Positions 26,212 to 35,144 of a stretch of DNA of 64,000 nucleotides are shown here, piece by piece. This DNA comes from JAFCUW01 sp049897565 (GTDB lineage Bacteria > Pseudomonadota > Gammaproteobacteria > Burkholderiales > Burkholderiaceae_D). How positions within the stretch are numbered: position 1 is the stretch's first letter; every line of letters begins with the position of its first letter. The notes below the pieces were generated by a model, which was given only the letters and a program-made list of their open reading frames with translations, did not search any database and was not told the origin of the DNA. The stretch is taken from assembly GCF_049897565.1 (NCBI RefSeq), contig NZ_JAFCWM010000015.1, positions 62,001-126,000 of the forward strand, given 5' to 3'. The position numbers and the translations under genes are program-made.

Positions 26212-26796
26212 TCAGGGAGTGTGCAGCTGCATCGTCGCCGCATCGAACTTGCCTTCAAACAGCAGCGGCAGCACGCGCAGGCTCTTCTCGATCGCTTCCT
26301 CGATCAGCACCTGCTCTTCCTTGCGCGGCCGGTGCAGCACGTAATCGGCCACTTGCTGCTGCGAATTGATGGTGCGCGGATGGCCGATGCCCAGGCGCAG
26401 GCGCCAGTAATCCTGCGTGCCGAGCGCGGCGGTGATGTCCTTGATGCCGTTGTGGCCGCCGGCGCCGCCGCCCTTCTTCAGCCGCGGCACGCCGGGCGCA
26501 AGGTCGAGTTCGTCGTGGACGACCAGCACTTCACTTGGCTCGATCTTGTAAAAGCGCGCCAGCTGGCCGACCGACAGGCCGGAACGGTTCATGAACGTCA
26601 GCGGCTCGAGCAGCCACAGCTCGTTGCCGCCGACCACGGTCTTGGCGACCATGCCGTTAAAGCGCGCTTCGCGCTGCAGGCGGCAGCCTGGCAGGCTGTT
26701 GGCGAGGTTGTCGACCAGCCAGAAGCCGGCGTTGTGGCGGGTCTGTTCGTATTCGGGGCCGGGATTGCCGAGGCCGACGATGAGGCGTATGGACAT
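26212..26796 (-). CDS. pth: Peptidyl-tRNA hydrolase
   Basis: A 194-residue enzyme that recycles peptidyl-tRNAs dropped by ribosomes. The family start RLIVGLGNPGPEYEQTRHNAG holds the active-site asparagine and histidine (around residues 12 and 22). The later FMNRSG, VHDELDLAPG and KKGGGAGGHNGIKDI motifs place the catalytic aspartate and the substrate groove. It is the last gene of prs-rplY-pth, but a terminator separates it from rplY, so it may have its own promoter. A 25-bp inverted repeat element lies just past its stop. Confidence 0.96.
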   Translation of the reverse strand: MSIRLIVGLGNPGPEYEQTRHNAGFWLVDNLANSLPGCRLQREARFNGMVAKTVVGGNELWLLEPLTFMNRSGLSVGQLARFYKIEPSEVLVVHDELDLAPGVPRLKKGGGAGGHNGIKDITAALGTQDYWRLRLGIGHPRTINSQQQVADYVLHRPRKEEQVLIEEAIEKSLRVLPLLFEGKFDAATMQLHTP

Positions 26797-26842
26797 AATG
26801 AGCGAGCCAGGGGAAAACGTGATTATCCGGGAAATTGCACAG

Positions 26843-26880
26843 AAAAAAACCCGCCGGGCACGAGCCGGGCGGGTTTTTTT
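26843..26880 (-). terminator. Rho-independent terminator of rplY (symmetric)
   Basis: AAAAAACCCGCC pairs with GGCGGGTTTTTT across a GC-rich loop, 17 bases after the rplY stop. The stem is flanked by A-run and T-run, so it could act on both strands. Confidence 0.9.
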
Positions 26881-26897
26881 GACCTGCGGCGAAAGAA

Positions 26898-27551
26898 TTA
26901 CTTCTTTGGCTTGGCAGTAGCGGCCTTGGCGGCTGCGTCAGCTTCGGAAGCGGCTGCGGCAGCAGCGCTCTCGAGCGCGTCAGCGGCAACGTGGCCAGCT
27001 GGCACGGCAGCGGTAGCGACGGTCAGGTTCGAACCGTGGGTGATCGCGGTCACGCCTTTAGGCAAGGTCAGGTCAGCGACGTGGATCGAATGGCCGACGT
27101 CGATGCTGGCCAGGTCGACTTCGATGAACTCAGGCAGGTCGCCCGGCAGGCAGCTGATTTCCAGCTCGGCCAGCACGTGCGAAACGATGGCGCCGTGCAA
27201 CTTGACCGCTGGCGAGACGTCGGCGTTGACGAAGTGCAAGGTCACCTTGGTGTGGACTTTGCTCTTGGCATCGACGCGCTGGAAGTCAGCGTGCATGACC
27301 AGTTGCTTGTATGCGTGCATCTGGAAGTCGCGCAGCATGACTGCCTGGGTGGCGCCGTCGATTTCGAGGTCGAGGATCGAACCGTGGAAGGCTTCTTTCT
27401 TCAGCGCGTGGTACAGCGCGTTGCCGTCCAGCGAGATCATGACCGGGGCTTCGGTGCCACCGTAGATGATGCCAGGCGTCTGGCCGGAAGTGCGCAGGCG
27501 GCGGCTCGCTCCGGACCCCTGCAACGTGCGATTGAATGCGATAACTTTCAT
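26898..27551 (-). CDS. rplY: 50S ribosomal protein L25/general stress protein Ctc
   Basis: A 217-residue 5S rRNA-binding protein of the long Ctc type. Residues 1-95 are the L25 domain (RTLQGSGASRRLRTSGQTPGIIYGG) and residues 100-185 the TL5-like beta domain (LPEFIEVDLASIDVGHSIHVADLTLP). The end is an alanine-rich tail finishing KPKK. It stabilises 5S rRNA in the large subunit. The ATG at 27551 gives the standard start MKVIAFNRTLQG. It is preceded by a 189-base leader after prs that holds two hairpins (27625-27642 and 27682-27709). Confidence 0.96.
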   Translation of the reverse strand: MKVIAFNRTLQGSGASRRLRTSGQTPGIIYGGTEAPVMISLDGNALYHALKKEAFHGSILDLEIDGATQAVMLRDFQMHAYKQLVMHADFQRVDAKSKVHTKVTLHFVNADVSPAVKLHGAIVSHVLAELEISCLPGDLPEFIEVDLASIDVGHSIHVADLTLPKGVTAITHGSNLTVATAAVPAGHVAADALESAAAAAASEADAAAKAATAKPKK

Positions 27552-27740
27552 GTGTTGCTCCAAAAAGTGCGAGGCTTGATTGCCCCGCGGTGTGAAGGCC
27601 CCCGCGACCAGGGGTCTTCCGAATCGGGTGCAAACGCACCCGAGAAAAAGGTAAAAAACTGCAAATTCTGAAAACGCCAACGGCGCACCGGCTGGTTTGC
27701 CAGTGCGCCGCGGGATGCAGCGTGAACAGCGCGCTGCGAA

Positions 27741-28691
27741 TTAATCGATAAACAGCGACATCACCGAGTCGCCCTTGCTGATGCGCTTGAACGTCTCGGC
27801 CAGCAGCGGCGCGCACGTCAGTTGGCGAATCTTGCTGCAGCTGACGGCAGCGGCCGACAGCGGAATGGTGTCGGTGACGACCAGTTCGTCGAGCGGCGAG
27901 GCGGCAATGCGCTCGATCGCCGGGCCCGACAGCACCGGGTGGGTACAGTACGCCACTACTTTCTTGGCGCCGCGCTCCTTGAGCACTTCGGCCGCCTTGG
28001 TCAGGGTGCCGGCGGTGTCGACCATGTCGTCCATGATGACGCAATTGCGGCCTTCGACTTCGCCGATGATGTTCATCACTTCAGACACGTTCGCCTTCGG
28101 GCGGCGCTTGTCGATGATGGCCAGGTCGCAACCGAGGCGCTTGGCCAGCGCGCGGGCGCGCACCACGCCGCCGACGTCGGGCGAGACGACCAGCAGGTCG
28201 TCGTAATTCTTTTTCTGCAGGTCGCCCAGCAGGATCGGCGACGCGTAAATATTGTCGACCGGGATATCGAAGAAGCCCTGGATCTGGTCAGCGTGCAAGT
28301 CCATGATCAGGACGCGCTCGACGCCGGCTTCTTCGAGCATGTTGGCAACGACCTTGGCCGAGATGGCCACGCGCGCCGAACGCGGACGGCGGTCCTGGCG
28401 GGCATAACCGAAATACGGGATGGCGGCGGTGATGCGGCCGGCCGACGCGCGTTTCAGGGCGTCGACCATCAGGATCAGTTCCATCAGGTTGTCGTTGGTC
28501 GGGTTGCAGGTCGACTGCAGCACGAAGACGTCTTTACCGCGGACATTCTCGTTGATTTCGACCATGACTTCGCCGTCCGAAAACTTCGACACGTTTGCCT
28601 TGCCAAGCGGGATGCCGAGATTTTTTGCGACTCCTTCTGCCAGCGCCGGGTTAGCGTTGCCGGTAAAAACCATCAGGTTTTCGTAAGCCAT
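27741..28691 (-). CDS. prs: Ribose-phosphate pyrophosphokinase
   Basis: A 316-residue enzyme that makes PRPP from ribose 5-phosphate and ATP for nucleotide, histidine, tryptophan and NAD synthesis. Visible motifs: the start VFTGNANPALAEGVAKNLG; KFSDGEVMVEI; the Mg/ATP segment DLHADQIQGFFDIPVDN; the flexible loop IDKRRPKANVSEVM; and the PRPP loop VIMDDMVDTAGTLTKAA. It is a class I enzyme of normal length. It lies after tRNA-Gln in the conserved lolB-ispE-tRNA-Gln-prs-rplY-pth block. Confidence 0.98.
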   Translation of the reverse strand: MAYENLMVFTGNANPALAEGVAKNLGIPLGKANVSKFSDGEVMVEINENVRGKDVFVLQSTCNPTNDNLMELILMVDALKRASAGRITAAIPYFGYARQDRRPRSARVAISAKVVANMLEEAGVERVLIMDLHADQIQGFFDIPVDNIYASPILLGDLQKKNYDDLLVVSPDVGGVVRARALAKRLGCDLAIIDKRRPKANVSEVMNIIGEVEGRNCVIMDDMVDTAGTLTKAAEVLKERGAKKVVAYCTHPVLSGPAIERIAASPLDELVVTDTIPLSAAAVSCSKIRQLTCAPLLAETFKRISKGDSVMSLFID

Positions 28692-28836
28692 GGGAGTCCC
28701 AAAGAGAAGCGTTGATTCTTGAAAGACGCCAGTCGATCGTGCTGGACTGACGCTATGCTAAAGATGACTCGCGAGAGCGAATTCATCGGATTCACCGGCT
28801 GGACGCTGACATCGCATCGACAGGCAGTAAAACGAA

Positions 28837-28913
28837 TGGCAGGGGAACAAGGATTCGAACCTTGGTATGCTGGAATCAAAATCCAGTGCCTTAACCAGCT
28901 TGGCGATTCCCCT
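28837..28913 (-). tRNA. tRNA-Gln (anticodon TTG)
   Basis: A 77-base tRNA on the minus strand. The acceptor stem is AGGGGAA paired with TTCCCCT, followed by discriminator G and an encoded CCA. The D arm contains AAGCTGGTTAAGGC, the anticodon arm CTGGATTTTGATTCCAG places TTG in the loop, and the T arm is CAAGGTTCGAATCCTTG. It reads CAA (and CAG by wobble) glutamine codons. It is located between ispE and prs, its usual place in Burkholderiales. Confidence 0.97.
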
Positions 28914-28930
28914 ACGCAACTGACTACTTG

Positions 28931-28959
28931 CCGTTACATTTAACGTATTTTACAGTCAA
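28931..28959 (-). promoter_or_regulatory. Candidate promoter for tRNA-Gln and prs
   Basis: On the minus strand, TTGACT (28959-28954) is followed after 17 bases by TAACGG, or after 15 by TGTAAC. The -35 is good and the -10 weak. It lies in the AT-rich 66-base gap between ispE and the tRNA gene. Confidence 0.35.
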
Positions 28960-28979
28960 ACTTAACGCCAAGCCAAATT

Positions 28980-29885
28980 CTATTCTATAACTCCATCAAC
29001 TTGCAACCGCCCTGGCATCGGGTGCAGCGCCAGCGATTTCGCCTTCCACGCCACCCACTTGCTGGGCACCGCGGCAAGCGCCGCATCGGCGCCGGCTTCA
29101 TCGGCAAAGGCGCAAAACACGCACGCTCCCGAGCCGGTCATCCTGGCGTGGCCGTAACTGCCGAGCCATTCAACCGCTTCTGCTACCGGCGGGAACAACT
29201 GCGTCGCTACTGCCTGCAAGTCGTTTTTGCCAAACCCCAACTGATCTTGCTGACTCATCAGGTGCCTGGAAAAGTCCGCTATTCTGACGGGTTTCGTGTC
29301 TCGTGTCAAATCCCTGGCGCAAAAAATCGCCGCGGTCGGCACGGCAACACCCGGCTCGATCACCACGTACCAGCAATCGGCCGTATCGACCGGCTGCAAG
29401 CGCTCGCCGACTCCCTCGGCAAAGGCGTTCTGGCCGAAGATGAAAAACGGGATGTCGGCGCCAAGCGGCAGGCCCAGCGCCATCAGCTCGTCGCGCGTCA
29501 GGCCGGCCTGCCACAGATAGTTGGCGGCCATCAGCGCGGTGGCCGCGTCCGACGAGCCGCCGCCCAAGCCGCCGCCCATCGGCAGTCGCTTGTCGATGGC
29601 CACGTCGATGCCCGGCGCCGGCCGGCCGTGGCGGCGCGCGTACTCGGCCTGCAGCAGGCGCAGCGCGCGCACCACCAGGTCGTGCTCGGCCGGCACGCCG
29701 GGCAGGTCGGTGGTGCGGTGCACCTGGCCGTCGTCGCGCAGGTCGAAGTGCAGCGTGTCGCCATGGTCGACCAGCTGGAACACCGTTTGCAGCAGGTGGT
29801 AGCCGTCGTCACGGCGGCCGTTGACGTGCAAGAACAGGTTGAGCTTTGCCGGCGCGGGGCAATCGTGCAGCGAACGTGACGGCAC
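28980..29885 (-). CDS. ispE: 4-diphosphocytidyl-2-C-methyl-D-erythritol kinase
   Basis: A 301-residue GHMP-family kinase of the non-mevalonate isoprenoid pathway. It has the substrate motif PAKLNLFLHVNGRRDDGYHLL, the GHMP ATP loop LPMGGGLGGGSSDAATAL, and the late glycine motif ARMTGSGACVF. The start is a GTG at 29885, three bases after the lolB stop, with an AAGG ribosome site inside the end of lolB; no ATG gives a full-length N terminus. Translation is probably coupled to lolB. Confidence 0.95.
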   Translation of the reverse strand: MPSRSLHDCPAPAKLNLFLHVNGRRDDGYHLLQTVFQLVDHGDTLHFDLRDDGQVHRTTDLPGVPAEHDLVVRALRLLQAEYARRHGRPAPGIDVAIDKRLPMGGGLGGGSSDAATALMAANYLWQAGLTRDELMALGLPLGADIPFFIFGQNAFAEGVGERLQPVDTADCWYVVIEPGVAVPTAAIFCARDLTRDTKPVRIADFSRHLMSQQDQLGFGKNDLQAVATQLFPPVAEAVEWLGSYGHARMTGSGACVFCAFADEAGADAALAAVPSKWVAWKAKSLALHPMPGRLQVDGVIE

Positions 29886-29888
29886 CGC

Positions 29889-30494
29889 TCAGCCTTGCGG
29901 ATCGATGAAGATGCGGATCGCCAGTTCGTCGGCGCTGGCGGCGGCGATGCGTTCGGCGTCGATACGCTTGGGCTGCGGGCGCGCCGCCTTGTCGTCCTGC
30001 CACGACACGAAGCGCAGGCGCCAGCCGTCGTTGGTGGTGACGGTGTTGTTGGCCGGCGTGGCGACAAAGCGCTTGCCGTCGGCGCCGGTGGCGTAGCCCT
30101 GCAGCCAGTCGCGCAGGCCCGAGACCGGCAGCGACCAGCCGAGCGTTTGCGCCGTCAGCGTGTCGATGTCCTTGGCCACGCGCGGCACCTTGTCGGACTG
30201 CACCAGGGTGGCCGATTGCGGGGTGATGCTGATGGTGGCGATGGTGGCCATCGGCGACGACAAGGTGACGTCGATGCGGCCGGGCTTTTGCGACCAGTTG
30301 AAGTTACCGGTGAGCGACTCCGGATTGCCGTCCTTGCGGTACTTGACCGACAGCTTGCCGGCGGCGTCGAAGGCATCGCGGTAGGCGCTGTCCTGCTGCT
30401 GGGCCGGCGCCGTGCGGGTGGCGGTGGGGACACTGGCGCAAGCGGCCAGCAGTGCGGCGGACAGGGCCGCGGCAAACAGTTTCATTGGAGGCAT
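29889..30494 (-). CDS. lolB: Outer membrane lipoprotein LolB
   Basis: A 201-residue lipoprotein that inserts lipoproteins brought by LolA into the outer membrane. The signal peptide ends in the lipobox LLAAC, with the lipidated cysteine at residue 19. The fold shows the LolB pattern GKLSVKYRKDGNPESLTGNFNW and the later LPVSGLRDWLQGY. The start at 30494 or the second ATG three codons later are both possible. It follows the TPR protein gene by 12 bases and is coupled to ispE, a conserved order in betaproteobacteria. Confidence 0.92.
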   Translation of the reverse strand: MPPMKLFAAALSAALLAACASVPTATRTAPAQQQDSAYRDAFDAAGKLSVKYRKDGNPESLTGNFNWSQKPGRIDVTLSSPMATIATISITPQSATLVQSDKVPRVAKDIDTLTAQTLGWSLPVSGLRDWLQGYATGADGKRFVATPANNTVTTNDGWRLRFVSWQDDKAARPQPKRIDAERIAAASADELAIRIFIDPQG

Positions 30495-30506
30495 GTCGTC
30501 TCTTTT

Positions 30507-32246
30507 TTATAGGCGCTGTTGCAGGCGCGCCAGCGTGTTTTTGAGGGTGTCGTTCTTCGGATCCTTGGCGCGCGCTTCGCGCCACAGTTTCAGCGCATCG
30601 GGCTTTTTGCCTTTGTGCCACAGCACTTCGCCCAGGTGCACGGCGATCTCGGGGTCGCTGCGCAAGGCGTAGGCGGCGCGCAGCTGCTTTTCGGCTTCGT
30701 CGAGGTTGCCCAGGCGGTACTGCACCCAGCCCATGCTGTCCATGATGAACGGGTCGCCCGGCGCCAGCTTCAGCGCCTTGTCGATCAGCGAGAGCGCTTC
30801 GGGCAGGCGGATGTTGCGCTCGGCCAGCGAGTAGCCCAGCGCGTTGTAGGCATGGTGGTTGTCGGGCGCCTGCACCATCACTTCGCGCAGCGTCTTTTCC
30901 ATCACGTCGACGCGGCCGGTTTTTTCGGCCAGCAAGGCAAAATCGTACAGCAGGTCGGGATTGGCGGGGAACTTGGCGACGCCGGCCTGCATCAGCGCGT
31001 AGGCCTGTTCCTGCTGGCCGGCGTCGCGCAGGATCTGCCCTTCGGCCAGCACCAGCTGCGCCTGCTCGGACGGCTGCGCCGCGTCGACGCCGGCCAGCAG
31101 CTGGCGCGCGCCGGCGGTGTCGCCCTGCTTGCCGATCAGCTGGGCGCGCTTGAGCTGGGCGTTGAACCAGGCGCCGCGCTCGCCGTCGCCGACCTTTTCC
31201 AGCCAGCGCATGGCGCCCTTCAGGTCGCCACGCTCTTCAGCCAGCTGCGACAGCAGCACATACACTTTCGAGCCGTCGCGCTCGTTGTCGGGGCTGGCCG
31301 CCAGCACGTCGGCGAAGCGGACGAAATATTTTTCGCCGCCGGCCTGGTCGCCCAGCTGCAGCGACAGGATGCCCAGCGCATACAGCGTGTTCAGGTCGTC
31401 CGGCTGGTCTTTCAGCAGCAGCAGAAATTCCTTGCGCGCCAGGTCGAACTGCTTGCGGTTGATCAGCAGGCGGGCGTGCGCGGCGCGCACTTCGCTCGCC
31501 TTCGGGTTGGCGGCCAGGAACTGCGCCAGCAAGGCGCCCATCGCCGCTTCGTTCTCGGTGACCTGGGCCAATGTCAGTACCGCCAATTCAGAGTCGGGCT
31601 TGAGCGCCAGCGCCGCGCGCGCTTCCTTCAGCGCCAGCGCGGTGGCACCGCGCGCCTGCGCCGACTGCGCCAGCACGACGTGCGCTTCGAGCGTGCCGGC
31701 GTACGGCGCGGCGAGCCGTTCGAGCATCGCCGCACCGGCGGCCTTGTCCTTGGCGCGCACCAGCAGCTGCTGCGCCTGAAACAGCCCCACGCCGCGATCG
31801 GCCGGCGCGGCATCGGCCAGCCGCTTGCGCAGGATCGGCTCGGCTTCGGCCAGGTCGCCGGACAGGATCATGAAAGCGAGGTGGTACTGGGCCGCCTGTT
31901 CGGAAGCGGGCGCCAGTTCGCGCCACAGGCGAATTGCCGCCAGCGTCTGCTCGGGCTGGCGCGCCGACTGCGCCATTTCGCCGGCGCGCTGGGCCAGGCG
32001 CGGATCGCGCGTTTGTTGCGCCGCCGCCATCAAGGTCACGTAAGGCGCTTGCCAGTTGCCGCTGCGAAATTCGATCTCCGACTTCATCAGCACGTACAGC
32101 AACTCTTTGGTCAGGGCGACATTGGGCAGCTTGTCGCCGGCGACCGCGGCCCCGGCCGGCAGCTCTGCCGGCGCCTGGGCCAGCGCGCTCGGCGCGCACA
32201 CGGCAACCAGGCCGGCGAAGGTTACAATGACGAAAGCGTTTTTCAA
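30507..32246 (-). CDS. Tetratricopeptide repeat protein, exported
   Basis: A 579-residue protein with a signal peptide (AFVIVTFAGLVAVCAPSALAQ) and a body made almost wholly of helical TPR units, for example AYALMQAGVAKFPANPDLLYDFALL and a final set with HAYNALGYSLAERNIRLPEALSLIDKAL and DPFIMDSMGWVQYRLGNLDEAEKQL. Homologues lie directly upstream of lolB in many betaproteobacteria, which suggests a role in envelope or lipoprotein assembly, but none is proven. It opens the lolB-ispE operon and is divergent from mutM, with 100 bases between the starts. Confidence 0.88.
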   Translation of the reverse strand: MKNAFVIVTFAGLVAVCAPSALAQAPAELPAGAAVAGDKLPNVALTKELLYVLMKSEIEFRSGNWQAPYVTLMAAAQQTRDPRLAQRAGEMAQSARQPEQTLAAIRLWRELAPASEQAAQYHLAFMILSGDLAEAEPILRKRLADAAPADRGVGLFQAQQLLVRAKDKAAGAAMLERLAAPYAGTLEAHVVLAQSAQARGATALALKEARAALALKPDSELAVLTLAQVTENEAAMGALLAQFLAANPKASEVRAAHARLLINRKQFDLARKEFLLLLKDQPDDLNTLYALGILSLQLGDQAGGEKYFVRFADVLAASPDNERDGSKVYVLLSQLAEERGDLKGAMRWLEKVGDGERGAWFNAQLKRAQLIGKQGDTAGARQLLAGVDAAQPSEQAQLVLAEGQILRDAGQQEQAYALMQAGVAKFPANPDLLYDFALLAEKTGRVDVMEKTLREVMVQAPDNHHAYNALGYSLAERNIRLPEALSLIDKALKLAPGDPFIMDSMGWVQYRLGNLDEAEKQLRAAYALRSDPEIAVHLGEVLWHKGKKPDALKLWREARAKDPKNDTLKNTLARLQQRL

Positions 32247-32346
32247 GGCAATTCCAAGATGACACGAATGATTTCAGATTCTACGCCCAACCCTTCCGCC
32301 GCGTGCGTACCGGCGTTCGGCCTGTCCAGAAAATTGCAAAACCGAC

Positions 32347-33180
32347 ATGCCGGAACTGCCTGAAGTCGAAGTCACGCGCCTCGGCGTCGCGCCCCATCTC
32401 GAAGGGCGGCTGGTCGACAGCGTGCTGCTGCGCCGCGACGGCCTGCGCTGGCCGTTCCCGCCGGCCTTGCCGGCGCTGCTGGCCGGCAAGCGCATCGTGT
32501 CGGTGGGCCGGCGCGGCAAGTACCTGCTGATCCATTTCGCCCACGGCACCCTGATCATCCACCTCGGCATGTCGGGCCATCTGCGCGTGCTGCCGCCTGG
32601 CACCGAACTGAAGAAGCACGACCATTTCGACCTGGTGGTCGGCAGCGGCGCCGCCATGCAGGTGCTGCGCCTGCACGATCCGCGTCGCTTCGGCGCGGTG
32701 CTGTGGCATCCGACCGACGACGGCGAACTCGACTCGCACCTGCTGCTGCGCGGCCTCGGCGTCGAACCGCTGGAAGACGGCTTTTCGGGCGAACTGCTGT
32801 TTCGCGCCAGCCGCAAGCGCAGCGCGCCGGTCAAGCAGTTCCTGCTAGCCGGCGACGTGGTGGTCGGCGTGGGCAATATCTACGCCTGCGAAAGCCTGTT
32901 TAGGGCTGGCATCAATCCGAAAACGGCGGCCGGGCGCATCGCGCGTGGCCGCTATGACAGACTGGCCGTCGCGATCCGCGAAATCCTGGCCGAAGCCATC
33001 GTCCAGGGCGGCAGCACGCTGCGCGATTTTATTGCCGTAAATGGACGATCCGGCTATTTCCAACAGACGTATTTCGTCTATGATCGTGAAGGAGTGCCGT
33101 GCCGCAACTGTGGCGTCCCGGTCCGCCGCATCGTCCAGGGGCAGCGGTCGACGTTTTACTGCGTCAATTGCCAGAAATAG
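32347..33180 (+). CDS. mutM: Formamidopyrimidine-DNA glycosylase (Fpg/MutM)
   Basis: A 277-residue bifunctional glycosylase/AP lyase that removes 8-oxoguanine. The catalytic Pro2 and Glu3 stand in MPELPEVEV, the beta-hairpin lysine is in GRRGKYLL, and the HPxGLGVEPL-type helix-two-turn-helix follows. A C-terminal zinc finger has cysteine pairs CRNC and CVNC. The length is normal. It is the first of a three-gene plus-strand group that ends with mutY, the other half of the 8-oxoguanine defence. Confidence 0.97.
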   Translation: MPELPEVEVTRLGVAPHLEGRLVDSVLLRRDGLRWPFPPALPALLAGKRIVSVGRRGKYLLIHFAHGTLIIHLGMSGHLRVLPPGTELKKHDHFDLVVGSGAAMQVLRLHDPRRFGAVLWHPTDDGELDSHLLLRGLGVEPLEDGFSGELLFRASRKRSAPVKQFLLAGDVVVGVGNIYACESLFRAGINPKTAAGRIARGRYDRLAVAIREILAEAIVQGGSTLRDFIAVNGRSGYFQQTYFVYDREGVPCRNCGVPVRRIVQGQRSTFYCVNCQK

Positions 33181-33215
33181 GCGCTCGAAAAACAACACAA
33201 CCCGCAGGGAACAAG

Positions 33216-35144
33216 ATGGTGCACGATTTTCAACATTACGGCGCATGGCGCGAAGGCGTGGTCGCCGCGCTGGCCAGTTACCAGATGTGGGTCAACGCCG
33301 CCGAGCTGACCGACGCCGCCACCGAGCAGCGCATCGCGCGCGCGCTGGCCCGCCTCGCCGACGACAAGCTGTCGATTGCCTTCGTCGCTGAATTTTCGCG
33401 CGGCAAGTCCGAGCTGATCAACGCGATCTTCTTCGCCGACTACGGCCAGCGCATCCTGCCGTCGGCGGCCGGGCGCACCACCATGTGCCCGACCGAACTG
33501 ATGTACGACCCGGCCTGGCCGGCGTCGCTGCGCCTGCTGCCGATCGAAACGCGCGCCGGCCAGCTCTCGACCAGTGACTACCGCGACGACGCCGCCGCCT
33601 GGACCGTGCTGCCGCTGGCGCTCGACGCCGGCGACGCCATGCACGAGACGTTCAAGCAGGTCAGCATGACCAAGCGGGTGCCGGTGGCCGAAGCGGCCAG
33701 CTACGGCCTGTACGACGACACCGATCCGGATGTGGCCAACACCGTCGACGCCGACGGCACGGTCGAAATTTCGCTGTGGCGCCACGCCATCATCAACTTC
33801 CCTCACCCGCTGCTCAAGCAGGGCCTGGTGATCCTCGACACGCCCGGCCTGAACGCCATCGGCACCGAGCCGGAACTGACGCTGAACCTGCTCCCGAACG
33901 CGCACGCGGTGCTGTTCATCCTGGCCGCCGAAACCGGCGTGACCAAGAGCGACATCGAAGTGTGGCGCACCCACATCGGCGCCGGCTCGGGCCGCATCGT
34001 GGTGCTCAACAAGATCGACGCGATGTGGGACGAGCTCAAGACCGAGGCTGAGAACGACGCCGAGATCGACCGCCAGCAGGCCAGCGTGGCGCAGCTGCTC
34101 GCGCTCGAGCCGAGCCAGGTGTATCCGGTGTCGGCGCAAAAGGCGCTGGTGGGCAAAATCAACGGCGACATGGCCCTGCTCGAAAAGAGCCGCCTCGGCC
34201 AGCTCGAAGCGGCGCTGTTCAACGAGCTCATTCCGGCCAAGCAGGACATCATCCGCAAGCAGCTGTCGGACGACTTGGCGCAGCTGGTGGGCGCGCAGCA
34301 CGCGATGCTCAATGCGCGCATCCGCGACATCGTCGAGCAACTGCAGGAACTGAAAAGCCTGCGCGGCAAAAACCAGAGCGTGGTGGCGCACATGATGCGC
34401 CGCATCGACATCGAGAAAAAAGAGTTCGACGCCAGCCTGACGGCGCTGGCAGGCACCCGCTCGGTGTTCGCGCGGCTGTCGACCGGCCTGTATTCGTCGC
34501 TCGGCATGGACACCGTGCAGGGCGAGATCGACAGCGTGCGCGAGGCCATGCAGGCCAGCCGCTTCACCACCCGCATGCGCGGCCCGGTCAAGGTGTTCTT
34601 CGACCAGATCCGCAGCCACCTGGCCGAGTCCGACGTCAAGATCGCCGAGATCGGCGAAATGATGGAGACGATGTACCGCAAGTTCTCCACCGAGCACGGC
34701 CTGTCGCTGTCGCTGCCGATGCTGTTCTCGCTCGGAAAATACCGCATGGAGATCGACGCCATCGAGTCGATCTACCAGAAGCAGTTCGGCACCACCACGC
34801 TGCTGATGAGCAGCCGCGGCGCGCTGATGGACCGCTTCTTCGACTCGATCGCCTCGCGCATCCGGCGCAATTTCAAGGCCGCCAACGCCGACGTCGAAGC
34901 ATGGCTGAAGGTGATCATGGCGCCGCTCGAAGCCGAGATCCGCAAACACAAGGAACAGCTCAAGCACCGGCTGGTGTCGACCCAGCGCATCCACGAAGCG
35001 ACCGACAGCCTGGAACAGAAGATCGACGCCGTTGCCGCCACCCAGGGCGACCTGGAGCGGGTCAAGGCGCAGCTGAACCAGCTCGCCAGCGGCGTGTCGG
35101 CCGCGCTGCAATCGCAACGGGCGGCACTGGCCGCGGCCGCGTGA
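33216..35144 (+). CDS. Dynamin-like GTPase family protein
   Basis: A 642-residue large GTPase. G1 is VAEFSRGKSEL (Gly63-Lys64-Ser65, with alanine at position 58 where most dynamins have glycine), G2 is GRTTMCPTEL, G3 is LDTPGLNAIG (208-211) and G4 is NKID (265-268). Residues 300-640 are predicted alpha-helical with long heptad-like stretches, matching the bundle and stalk of bacterial dynamin-like proteins. No transmembrane helix is obvious. Such proteins reshape or tether membranes; no function is known for this group. It lies between mutM (35-base gap) and mutY, whose GTG start overlaps its stop. There is no second dynamin gene beside it, unlike many paired bacterial systems. Confidence 0.88.
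   Translation: MVHDFQHYGAWREGVVAALASYQMWVNAAELTDAATEQRIARALARLADDKLSIAFVAEFSRGKSELINAIFFADYGQRILPSAAGRTTMCPTELMYDPAWPASLRLLPIETRAGQLSTSDYRDDAAAWTVLPLALDAGDAMHETFKQVSMTKRVPVAEAASYGLYDDTDPDVANTVDADGTVEISLWRHAIINFPHPLLKQGLVILDTPGLNAIGTEPELTLNLLPNAHAVLFILAAETGVTKSDIEVWRTHIGAGSGRIVVLNKIDAMWDELKTEAENDAEIDRQQASVAQLLALEPSQVYPVSAQKALVGKINGDMALLEKSRLGQLEAALFNELIPAKQDIIRKQLSDDLAQLVGAQHAMLNARIRDIVEQLQELKSLRGKNQSVVAHMMRRIDIEKKEFDASLTALAGTRSVFARLSTGLYSSLGMDTVQGEIDSVREAMQASRFTTRMRGPVKVFFDQIRSHLAESDVKIAEIGEMMETMYRKFSTEHGLSLSLPMLFSLGKYRMEIDAIESIYQKQFGTTTLLMSSRGALMDRFFDSIASRIRRNFKAANADVEAWLKVIMAPLEAEIRKHKEQLKHRLVSTQRIHEATDSLEQKIDAVAATQGDLERVKAQLNQLASGVSAALQSQRAALAAAA

Noticed and set aside
27625..27642. Riboswitch in the rplY leader
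   Set aside because: A single short hairpin with no match to any riboswitch consensus that I know; only noted as a possible structured leader.
30519..32363. Plus-strand open frame of 614 codons opposite the TPR protein
   Set aside because: The TPR protein has a signal peptide and repeated helices; the opposite frame is low-complexity and extends into mutM.
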